Positions 1-5,138 are shown, counted from the stretch's first letter. The stretch is 5,517 nt of DNA from Candidatus Saccharibacteria bacterium UBA1949 (GCA_002336735.1 DDER01000020.1:1-5517), one strand, 5' to 3'. Notes: generated from the letters alone by a model not told the origin. Numbers and translations: made by a program.

Positions 1-55
1 CAACTTCGATATTGTAGGGAAGTGCCGCGAGATGAATTCGTGTAATTTCTTTCAT
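1..55 (-). CDS. N-terminus of a small envelope-type protein downstream of PadR (partial, runs off the window)
   Basis: Only the first 18 codons are present: MKEITRIHLAALPYNIEV, then the window ends. The start is well supported. An AAGGA ribosome site lies 6 bases before the ATG and begins inside the stop codon of the padR-family gene, leaving 9 bases between the genes, so the two are almost certainly co-transcribed and translationally coupled. The opening, a short Lys/Glu start followed by a beta-strand-like ITRIHLAALPYNIEV segment, resembles the start of small proteins carrying a PspC-type membrane domain that often follow padR genes. That comparison is from memory of the family and rests on 18 residues, so the product name is tentative. 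The existence of the gene is much safer than its identity. Confidence 0.6.
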   Translation of the reverse strand, partial: MKEITRIHLAALPYNIEV

Positions 56-64
56 AACCTTTCC

Positions 65-397
65 TTATAATTTCTTTAGTGTTTTGTGCAATTGCTCGAT
101 ATGTGTATGCATAGATTTTGCGACGTTAGATCCGTATTCTGTCACGCGATAATATTTGCGCGGCGGCCCTTGCTCACTCTCTTGCCACTCGTGTGTTAGC
201 AATCCGTCTTTTTGAAGACGATTGAGTAGCGGATAGATCGTACCCTCGACTACGACAAGATCGGCTGCCTGAAGTTGCTTGATGATATCGCTCGTATATT
301 TGGGCCGATGCGCGCACACACGTAGCACGCAATACGCGAGAAATCCTTTGCGCAGCTGGGTCGCGAGGTTCTCGGCATATTCGTCGGCAGGTCTCAT
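65..397 (-). CDS. PadR-family transcriptional regulator
   Basis: This 110-residue protein is almost entirely a PadR winged-helix domain. Residues 15-30 (LRKGFLAYCVLRVCAH) form the first helix, 34-45 the second, and 51-67 (EGTIYPLLNRLQKDGLL) are the hallmark recognition-helix segment. W71 and GPPRKYYRVTEYG (77-89) form the wing, and 90-110 make a short C-terminal helix that serves dimerisation in the small, single-domain PadR subfamily. PadR proteins are usually dimeric repressors released by ligands or envelope stress. The ATG has AAAGGAG 11 bases upstream, slightly long spacing, with no better start nearby. A sigma70-type promoter with a perfect inverted repeat over its -10 box lies just upstream, which suggests autoregulation. 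The next gene follows after 9 bases, so that envelope-type protein is the likely regulated partner. The effector cannot be read from the sequence. Confidence 0.93.
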   Translation of the reverse strand: MRPADEYAENLATQLRKGFLAYCVLRVCAHRPKYTSDIIKQLQAADLVVVEGTIYPLLNRLQKDGLLTHEWQESEQGPPRKYYRVTEYGSNVAKSMHTHIEQLHKTLKKL

Positions 398-431
398 ACT
401 GATACGTTCTCCTTTCCGTTAGATACGTGTT

Positions 432-454
432 TTGTATAGTTCTATGTTATACAA
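432..454. promoter_or_regulatory. Candidate PadR autoregulatory operator (perfect inverted repeat)
   Basis: The sequence reads TTGTATA, 9 bases, TATACAA: a perfect 7-bp inverted repeat spanning 23 bp. It covers the -10 hexamer and the expected transcription start of the padR-family gene, the position for steric repression. Two half-sites centred about 16 bp apart fit a winged-helix dimer reading adjacent major grooves. That PadR binds here is inference from position and symmetry. Confidence 0.6.
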
Positions 455-472
455 GGTAGTATGGTTTGTCAA
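437..472 (-). promoter_or_regulatory. Sigma70-type promoter of the padR-family gene
   Basis: On the minus strand a perfect TTGACA (-35, at 467-472) is followed after 17 bases by TAACAT (-10, at 444-449, four of six consensus matches). An alternative -10, TATAAC, gives a spacing of 15. The expected start of transcription is near 437, giving a leader of about 40 bases. The inverted repeat at 432-454 overlaps the -10 and start point. Confidence 0.65.
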
Positions 473-482
473 CAACGTTACC

Positions 483-505
483 CATTCATTTCATGAATGT
501 ACATT
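483..505. repeat. Paired short palindromes upstream of the padR promoter
   Basis: CATTCA (483-488) and TGAATG (494-499) form a 6-bp inverted repeat. Overlapping it is the perfect 10-bp palindrome AATGTACATT (496-505). Both lie just upstream of the padR -35 box, in the 197-base gap before the end of the 408-residue gene. They could be a second protein site, but short A/T-rich palindromes also arise by chance. Apart from these and the padR promoter, I see only the palindrome TTCTCGAGAA (534-543) in this gap and no convincing terminator. Confidence 0.25.
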
Positions 506-594
506 GTCTGTATCTTGGCGTACGATATCTACCCTTCTCGAGAAATGATTATCTGAAGGCGTCGACTCCACCACCGGAGGTAATTTATTTTGAG

Positions 595-1821
595 CTAAAT
601 TGAGTCAGCGGGATTGTCGACGTATTTACCAGACGCCGATAGATCGTAACAGACTTCACCTTGTTTGTGCTGGCTCGTATCGATACCCCCATACGATCGA
701 CCATACGAATCATAGCTGACGCCGGACGATTCCCTGTATGTCCCCGTGGATTTCTTTTCGACTCTGTAGTCCACGCACAGCTTGTAATAGTATGTTTTTG
801 GTGTTGTAGGCTGCACAGTAATCTTTTTGGCGCTGAGGTTTTTATCGAGCTTGGTCTGCAGATCAGTAACACCCGTCGCACCATTAGTCGCAGGCTTAGT
901 ATTGGGCGTGTAACGCACCAATCTATCTGCAATCATTTTTTGGACTTTTCCTGATGAATATGAGTCGTATTTTGAATATTCGACATCACGTAATGTTTCG
1001 GGCAACTTATCGTTGTTACTCACATAGGTATTGATGTTGCCCACAAGTGTCGGCAACGCTTCTTCGATCAAGCGATCCTGCTTGGTCAGCGCGGCTTGAG
1101 CCGCTGGGCCCGCAATACCAGCAATGATAAATATGAGCGAAACAACACTCATGACCACCCAAAAAATCTTTCGCAAATGCCGCATCCTACCGGCGAACAC
1201 AATGCGCACGACTAATGCAGCAAACACTACCGTCATGACCAACGCAGTATAGAGAGCGACTTTGGGACCCTCTAGGCTATCCGTGGAGGTACTATTGAGT
1301 GTCATGTAGATGACCATAAACACCGCCGCAACAAGCGCACCGACTCCAGCGAGCGTATAAAGTACTGCGTGAATCAGCATGATGACCGACGCAGCACGAG
1401 TTTTGTGAACTGGCTCGTAACGAGAGTAGAAATAATCCGTCATGAGCGAAATAAGCAGGAATACGACGACAGATGCCAACGGGTACGGCAACATGTCGCC
1501 CCACTCCGCGGTACTATCAGCACCGGCTACCCAAAAACCAAACATCATGGCCACAAGCCACAACAGAGAAAAAGCACCCCATCCCCAGAACGCATATGTC
1601 AGCCACTGAAGTACCAAACGAGCAGGAGTATTAACAAGAGGCATCGGTGAAATAGTCATCGTCCCAGACTCAACCAAGACATCATCGACTAGCTTTTTTT
1701 CAATAACTGATTGCTGCATCGTTGCTGACTGCACTCGCCGTACCGGAACACTGTTAGTGACAACCTCAGAAGAAGTAAGTGTACTATTATCCTGTATTGC
1801 TTCATCAAGATTGCTACTCAT
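595..1821 (-). CDS. Five-helix membrane protein with an outward C-terminal domain (possible DUF5671-like core)
   Basis: This 408-residue protein has a hydrophilic N-terminal tail (1-68), then about five membrane helices (roughly 70-98, 112-133, 146-174, 188-210, 219-240) and a soluble C-terminal domain (241-408). Basic loops at 134-145 and 211-218 place those turns inside the cell, so the tail is cytoplasmic and the C-terminal domain is outside. That domain holds the protein's only two cysteines, C349 (YYYKLCVDYR) and C391 (GEVCYDLS), which could form a disulfide. Tyr/Ser/Gly-rich stretches lie at 282-291 and 369-379. The LP..L motif (273-277) before the Y.LC segment resembles outward domains common in Patescibacteria membrane proteins. 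The helix block recalls DUF5671, which I cannot confirm. An AAGGAG site sits only 4 bases from the ATG. Function is unknown; an envelope role is inferred. It has its own extended -10 promoter, just past the terminator of the preceding gene. Confidence 0.85.
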   Translation of the reverse strand: MSSNLDEAIQDNSTLTSSEVVTNSVPVRRVQSATMQQSVIEKKLVDDVLVESGTMTISPMPLVNTPARLVLQWLTYAFWGWGAFSLLWLVAMMFGFWVAGADSTAEWGDMLPYPLASVVVFLLISLMTDYFYSRYEPVHKTRAASVIMLIHAVLYTLAGVGALVAAVFMVIYMTLNSTSTDSLEGPKVALYTALVMTVVFAALVVRIVFAGRMRHLRKIFWVVMSVVSLIFIIAGIAGPAAQAALTKQDRLIEEALPTLVGNINTYVSNNDKLPETLRDVEYSKYDSYSSGKVQKMIADRLVRYTPNTKPATNGATGVTDLQTKLDKNLSAKKITVQPTTPKTYYYKLCVDYRVEKKSTGTYRESSGVSYDSYGRSYGGIDTSQHKQGEVCYDLSASGKYVDNPADSI

Positions 1822-1850
1822 AATTCTCCTTGTGATTATCTGTCGTGCCT

Positions 1851-1859
1851 AGTATAACA
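1851..1859 (-). promoter_or_regulatory. Extended -10 promoter of the 408-residue membrane protein gene
   Basis: On the minus strand TGTTATACT supplies an extended -10 (TG, one base, TATACT). No good -35 is seen at the proper distance, where the sequence belongs to the terminator hairpin. The start would fall near 1844, about 22 bases before the ATG. The TG dinucleotide lies at the base of the hairpin stem, so terminator and promoter abut. Confidence 0.5.
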
Positions 1860-1889
1860 AAACACTCTCACGCTTAGCGAGAGTGTTTT
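1859..1889. terminator. Bidirectional intrinsic terminator hairpin
   Basis: AAAACACTCTC (1859-1869) pairs perfectly with GAGAGTGTTTT (1879-1889) around a 9-base loop, an 11-bp stem. The stem starts with A4 and ends with T4, so RNA from either strand ends in a U run. On the minus strand it lies 29 bases after the stop codon of the YggT-like gene and should end that transcript before the 408-residue gene. No plus-strand gene leads into it. Confidence 0.85.
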
Positions 1890-1917
1890 AGCTATTTGCT
1901 AGCAAAAGCAGCCGAAA

Positions 1918-2322
1918 CTAGACGTCAGTGCGAGGTGCGCTGAGCGTGAAAAGTTTTGATACACCCCAAGCGACCAATGAATATACAGCAATCGCTACAG
2001 CACTGGCTGTATCGAAAAAGAATTGCCCGCCGTATGAAGGTGTTTCAAAAATACCAGCAAATGGAGCCGCAAACACACCGGACACCGCATAGACAAAGTC
2101 AACAAAGCCTGAGTCACGATTAGCACCAAGCATCAATAACACGAGGCGAATAAGCAGTAGTACGATAATAAATCCAGCAATATACCAAATGATGCGTTTT
2201 GCTATCACGCGGCTGTCAACCGTAGCATCATTGCGAGTCGCAACAGTCTGACGTTGTACACTCGTCGCACCGTCTTGCACCTCAGTACTGCGTACTTCAG
2301 TCGTTTGTCTTTGTTCGTCCAT
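1918..2322 (-). CDS. YggT-like integral membrane protein
   Basis: Of 134 residues, the first 40 are hydrophilic and rich in Thr, Gln and Arg, probably a disordered cytoplasmic tail. A strong helix at 44-66 carries IIWYIAGFIIVLLLIRLVLLM and ends in GAN (66-68). A shorter hydrophobic segment, FVDFVYAVSGVFAAPFAGIFE (73-93), follows, then a final helix at about 103-127. The order R-helix, GAN, F..F.Y..S, PF.GIF, helix is the pattern of YggT-type proteins (PF02325-like), small membrane proteins with loosely defined roles in envelope or osmotic physiology and cell division. A ribosome site (AGGAGA) lies 9 bases from the ATG. The promoter carries a long near-palindrome, and a strong terminator follows, so it can be expressed alone, although the 41-residue gene upstream may read into it. 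Confidence 0.8.
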   Translation of the reverse strand: MDEQRQTTEVRSTEVQDGATSVQRQTVATRNDATVDSRVIAKRIIWYIAGFIIVLLLIRLVLLMLGANRDSGFVDFVYAVSGVFAAPFAGIFETPSYGGQFFFDTASAVAIAVYSLVAWGVSKLFTLSAPRTDV

Positions 2323-2349
2323 AGAGAAAGCTCTCCTGTTTATAAATGA

Positions 2350-2376
2350 TTGTGTTTCGTATTATACGACAAACAA
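2350..2376 (-). promoter_or_regulatory. Promoter of the YggT-like gene embedded in a 27-bp near-palindrome
   Basis: A perfect TATAAT on the minus strand (2361-2366) sits in the centre of a symmetric element. The core TCGTAT-T-ATACGA (2357-2369) is perfect. Extending to 2350-2376, the 13-base arms match at 11 positions, with outer ends TTGT and ACAA. No good -35 is seen at 17 bases; TTTACA lies 20 bases upstream. The symmetry over the -10 suggests an operator for a dimeric repressor. Start of transcription would be near 2355. Confidence 0.55.
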
Positions 2377-2415
2377 CTTCTATTTATGTAAAATAAGTTA
2401 CAGTTATACCAATGC

Positions 2416-2541
2416 CTACAGCTCGACATCCTCAGGCAGTCGCGCCAAACGACTTGCAATGTACGAACGGAGTTCATCAATCGAACGTTCACGCTCCCAT
2501 GAGAGTTGTTCGACGTTCTGCGTGATAGTGATGGCTTCCAT
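2416..2541 (-). CDS. Small 41-residue protein, unrecognised family
   Basis: This short open frame starts at an ATG with AAAGGA 13 bases upstream and encodes 41 residues, beginning MEAITITQNVEQLSWERERS and ending ASRLARLPEDVEL. The first ten residues look strand-like. Residues 11-35 are charged and probably one amphipathic helix (LSWERERSIDELRSYIASRLARL), and the tail is acidic. There is no membrane segment and no Cys. The main support is context: the strongest minus-strand promoter in the window (perfect -35, 17-base spacer, extended -10) ends about 37 bases before this ATG, and nothing else lies between. The reading frame agrees with the neighbours in codon style. No function can be assigned; it could be a small regulator or partner of the YggT-like protein encoded 93 bases downstream. 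The ribosome-site spacing is long. Confidence 0.6.
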   Translation of the reverse strand: MEAITITQNVEQLSWERERSIDELRSYIASRLARLPEDVEL

Positions 2542-2584
2542 TTTATCTGCTGGTTCCTTTTTTTGTTTTTAATGATCTATTTCA

Positions 2585-2613
2585 ATATTAGCATAAGCTT
2601 TACATTTTGTCAA
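2585..2613 (-). promoter_or_regulatory. Strong sigma70-type promoter for the 41-residue gene
   Basis: On the minus strand a perfect TTGACA (2608-2613) and TAATAT (2585-2590) are separated by exactly 17 bases, and a TG one base before the -10 makes it extended. Transcription should begin near 2578. This is the closest match to consensus in the window. Confidence 0.8.
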
Positions 2614-2633
2614 TAGTTTTGTATATACTCGTG

Positions 2634-2663
2634 TTGACGTTCTCAAACTGCTTGTGTTATAGT
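2634..2663 (+). promoter_or_regulatory. Sigma70-type promoter of the three-gene operon
   Basis: TTGACG (2634-2639) and TATAGT (2658-2663) are 18 bases apart, with TG at 2655-2656 forming an extended -10. The start would fall near 2670, leaving a leader of only about 25 bases. It stands back to back with the leftward promoter, with 20 bases between the two -35 boxes. That gap holds the 8-bp palindrome GTATATAC (2621-2628), whose TTGTATA half (2619-2625) equals a half-site of the inverted repeat at 432-454. Confidence 0.75.
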
Positions 2664-2695
2664 GCACAAAGAGGCATTCTCAATACAAAAATATC

Positions 2696-3415
2696 ATGGA
2701 ATTATTGACCAACATAGCTGTTATCACACTTGCAGGATTAGTGCACGCCAGCTTTCAGCTTAGCGTTAGTATGATAACGCTGCTCAGTGGTCATCATTTT
2801 GGTACAAAAACTAATACTCGACGTATTGCCGCCTTGACGAGCAGCTTCGTCGGTGGCAGCCTGGTTGGCACCCTACTTGTGCTGGCAACTGTTTGCTATG
2901 TCATACTCGTCAAGCTACAGTTTACGCCGCTCTCTATTATCTGGGTGGTGAGCTGTAGTATTGCGCTTGGGACAGGCATATGCATCTGGGCACTGTACTA
3001 TCGACACGGTAGCGGCACTAGCCTGTGGCTGCCTCGTACTCTTGCCCGCTACATCCATGATCGAGTCCGCGCCACGCGTCTAGCTGGTGAAGCATTTGGG
3101 CTTGGTGTGTCGAGTGTACTTGCGGAAATCATGTTTATCCTTGCGCCCACTCTCATCGCAGCACTGATAATCGTGCAGCTCAATTCCACTCATCAACTTA
3201 TTGCCCTTGGCTGGTACGCATTGATCGCGAATCTTCCCTTGATCATTATCTGGCGACGCATCACGACCGGCTATCCTATCAGTCGTATCCAATCCTGGCG
3301 AGAACACAACAAGCGATTTATGCAATTTGCAGCCGGCAGCGCCCTTATTGTGATGGCGAGCTATCTCTATACCACTCAGGTCATCGCACGTATTGCCAGC
3401 GCAGGAGGAGCATAA
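2696..3415 (+). CDS. Six-helix membrane protein, first gene of the ATP-cone/flavoprotein operon
   Basis: This 239-residue protein has six probable membrane helices (about 7-31, 45-72, 78-102, 134-162, 168-188, 209-230). The loops at 32-44, 103-133 and 187-208 are basic, so they face the cytoplasm and both ends lie outside. Helices 1-3 and 4-6 therefore run in opposite senses. Helix 1 (GLVHASFQLSVSMI) and helix 4 (GLGVSSVLAEIMFI) share a small-residue pattern, hinting at an inverted duplication as in LysE/DsbD/TauE-type transporters. Polar H17 and Q21 in helix 1 and E144 in helix 4 could form a substrate site. There is no CXXC or paired Cys of the DsbD kind. I do not recognise the family. No ribosome site is seen near the ATG (AAAGAGG is 21 bases away) and no other start is in frame upstream. 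The stop overlaps the next ATG by one base. Confidence 0.82.
   Translation: MELLTNIAVITLAGLVHASFQLSVSMITLLSGHHFGTKTNTRRIAALTSSFVGGSLVGTLLVLATVCYVILVKLQFTPLSIIWVVSCSIALGTGICIWALYYRHGSGTSLWLPRTLARYIHDRVRATRLAGEAFGLGVSSVLAEIMFILAPTLIAALIIVQLNSTHQLIALGWYALIANLPLIIIWRRITTGYPISRIQSWREHNKRFMQFAAGSALIVMASYLYTTQVIARIASAGGA
3403..3408 (+). promoter_or_regulatory. Ribosome binding site inside the end of the membrane protein gene
   Basis: AGGAGG lies 6 bases before the ATG of the ATP-cone gene, within the last codons of the membrane protein, and stop and start share one base (TAATG). This fixes the start of the ATP-cone gene and indicates translational coupling. Confidence 0.85.
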
Positions 3416-3693
3416 TGAGTCTGGCTGTTGACATCGTCAAGCGCAATCAGCGTAAACAATCGTTTGACCAAGATAAGCTACGGCGTAGTTTGCAATTAGC
3501 CTGTCTCAGTGTCCAGACACCAGAAGGCGCAGCCGATATGGCTGCTCGCAATGCCTGCCATCACATATTGATCTGGCTAGAGAATAAGCCGGAAATTACT
3601 AGCCACGATTTGCGCCGCAAGGCTGCCGAAGCATTAGCACCATTTTATCCCGAAGCTGCCTACATATATCAACATCACCACCAGATACTATAA
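3415..3693 (+). CDS. Stand-alone ATP-cone domain protein
   Basis: The 92 residues are almost wholly one ATP-cone, the small nucleotide-binding regulatory domain at the N-terminus of ribonucleotide reductases and in the repressor NrdR. The signature is clear: VDIVKRNQRKQSFDQDKLRRSLQLAC (5-30) matches the V.KR.G...FD..KL..SL..A pattern, with K9, R10, F17, D18 and K21 in place, although Q12 replaces the usual Gly. The helices at 37-56 and 62-75 and an aromatic tail (FYPEAAYIYQHHHQIL, 77-92) complete the fold. No Zn ribbon, reductase or kinase domain is attached, so it should act as a separate ATP/dATP-sensing subunit. Its gene is locked between the membrane protein gene (1-base overlap) and the flavoprotein gene (9-base gap), which points to those two products, not a ribonucleotide reductase, as likely targets. 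That link is inference. Confidence 0.85.
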   Translation: MSLAVDIVKRNQRKQSFDQDKLRRSLQLACLSVQTPEGAADMAARNACHHILIWLENKPEITSHDLRRKAAEALAPFYPEAAYIYQHHHQIL

Positions 3694-3702
3694 GGAAACG
3701 CC

Positions 3703-5079
3703 ATGCCCAAGAAACATACATTTGACTACGACTTGATCGTCATCGGCAGTGGTGCCGCTGGCTCTGCGGCGGCGACTATCACTGCCCGCGCCGGGAAACG
3801 AGTTGCGATTATCGAAGCAGACGTCTTCGGCGGTGACTCGCCTAACCACAGTGATGTGCCCATGAAAGCCCTCCTCCACGCCGCCCAATTATATGATGAG
3901 GCCCGTAATGGTGTGCGATTTGGCCTACGCTCTGGTACGCTCGGATATAGTTTTCCGAGCTTGAGGGCCTGGAAGGACCAAGCTATCCAACGCACCGGCA
4001 CCAGTGGCAACCGAAAATATTATGAATCTCAGGGTATTGACACCTTCCTCGGCCGAGCCTATTTTCTCTCACCCAACGAAATTACTGTCAACCGACGTCG
4101 ACTCTCGAGCGCGCACTTCCTCATCGCCACTGGCTCGCATTGGGCTGCCCCGACCATCCCGGGCCTAGCCGACCTTTCGTACTTGACGCCTCATACATTG
4201 CTCGAGACCATCCGCCCACCTAAGAGTCTATATATTGTTGGCGGTGGCTCAGTCGGTATTGAAGTCGCGCAACTTATGGCAACATTTGGCACTAAGGTTT
4301 ATGTCGCTGAGACAGCGGGCCGAATCCTACCTGAGGAAGAGGAAGAAACTGGGCAATTGATGGAGCGCCTGCTACACGAACGAAAAGGTGTGACTTGCCT
4401 TACCCAAACACGAACTCTTGCCGCCTACCGCGAAGGCCTACAAAAGCGCATCACGTATTCGCGTGGCGGCCACGAAAAAATCCTCAAAGTTGATGATATT
4501 CTCATTGCTACCGGTCGTACCCCTAATATCGATCTGGGCCTAGACAATGCACATGTCACCCACACGCCACGAGGTATTACTACCAACGACTTCCTCCAGA
4601 CGAGCACCCGTCATATTTATGCGGCTGGCGATGTGCTTGGTCGCCATAGTCTGGTACATAACGCGCTACTCGAAAGCCGCGTCGTAGCACATAATATCCT
4701 CCGCAAAAATAAGCTTCGCCCCGACTATACCGCAACCCCTCGACTGACATTTACTTTCCCAGGCGTTGCCTCAGTTGGCCTGACCGAGGATGACTGCCTC
4801 AAGCGCGATCTACGCGCTCAGACTGCTGTCGCACCACTGGGAATCATCGCTCGATCCAACACGAGTGATTTTCGAGACGGTTTTGTCAAACTCATCGCTG
4901 ACCACAACAATGTCCTCATCGGCGCCACAGTCGTCGCGCCCCATGCTGCTGAGATCATCCATGAGCTCACGCTGGCTATCAAATATGGCCTTACGTCCGC
5001 CGAAATTGCCGAAACACCACACGGATTCTTGAGCTGGAGCGAAGCTATCAGAGTAGCCGCCAGCAAACTCGTGAGATAG
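3703..5079 (+). CDS. FAD/NAD(P)-binding oxidoreductase of the disulfide reductase family, lacking the redox cysteines
   Basis: At 458 residues this matches the length of dihydrolipoamide dehydrogenase, glutathione reductase and mercuric reductase cores. FAD site: DLIVIGSGAAGSAAA (10-24) with E38. NAD site: IVGGGSVGIEVA (178-189) with acidic E203 ending the second strand, favouring NADH over NADPH. The ATG motif (LIATG, 140-144), its second copy (ILIATGRTPN, 266-275) and AAGD (307-310) are normal, as is the C-terminal dimerisation domain (about 345-458). The flavin-side Lys and Glu (K55, E187) are kept. Where the family has GGTCVNVGCVPSK, this protein has GGDSPNHSDVPMK (43-55): S46 and D51 replace both cysteines. 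The C-terminal HPT..E motif reads GFLSWSE (441-447), so the catalytic His is also missing. The only cysteines are C232 and C365. Dithiol chemistry is therefore excluded; single-step NADH oxidation to a quinone, oxygen or another carrier, or a sensory role, is more likely. AAGGA sits 6 bases before the ATG. Confidence 0.93.
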   Translation: MPKKHTFDYDLIVIGSGAAGSAAATITARAGKRVAIIEADVFGGDSPNHSDVPMKALLHAAQLYDEARNGVRFGLRSGTLGYSFPSLRAWKDQAIQRTGTSGNRKYYESQGIDTFLGRAYFLSPNEITVNRRRLSSAHFLIATGSHWAAPTIPGLADLSYLTPHTLLETIRPPKSLYIVGGGSVGIEVAQLMATFGTKVYVAETAGRILPEEEEETGQLMERLLHERKGVTCLTQTRTLAAYREGLQKRITYSRGGHEKILKVDDILIATGRTPNIDLGLDNAHVTHTPRGITTNDFLQTSTRHIYAAGDVLGRHSLVHNALLESRVVAHNILRKNKLRPDYTATPRLTFTFPGVASVGLTEDDCLKRDLRAQTAVAPLGIIARSNTSDFRDGFVKLIADHNNVLIGATVVAPHAAEIIHELTLAIKYGLTSAEIAETPHGFLSWSEAIRVAASKLVR

Positions 5080-5138
5080 CCCTGAAACAATTCCTGATTT
5101 CATACTACAGCCAAAGCTAGCGATAAAGTGTTACTGAT

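Noticed and set aside
540..590. Possible terminator for the 408-residue gene (CTCC...GGAG hairpin)
   Set aside because: The stem is only four base pairs and no U run follows on the minus strand, so it is too weak to call.
585..932. Minus-strand open frame overlapping the 3' end of the 408-residue gene in another frame
   Set aside because: It lies inside a gene with clear membrane and domain structure; its translation is rich in Arg, Ser and Thr without any domain, and it has no ribosome site.
3080..3325. Minus-strand open frame antisense to the six-helix protein
   Set aside because: It is a shadow of a convincing membrane protein gene; no promoter or ribosome site is seen and its composition is random-like.
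3415..3693. NrdR repressor or the end of a ribonucleotide reductase
   Set aside because: There is no N-terminal zinc ribbon and no reductase domain; the frame is complete with its own ribosome site and stop.
3703..5079. Mercuric reductase or dihydrolipoamide dehydrogenase as a functional name
   Set aside because: Both redox cysteines, the catalytic His and any C-terminal Cys pair are missing, so neither reaction can be assigned despite strong family similarity.
4810..5103. Two overlapping minus-strand open frames antisense to the end of the flavoprotein gene
   Set aside because: The plus strand encodes the well-conserved dimerisation domain of the reductase family; the antisense frames have no recognisable domain or initiation signals.
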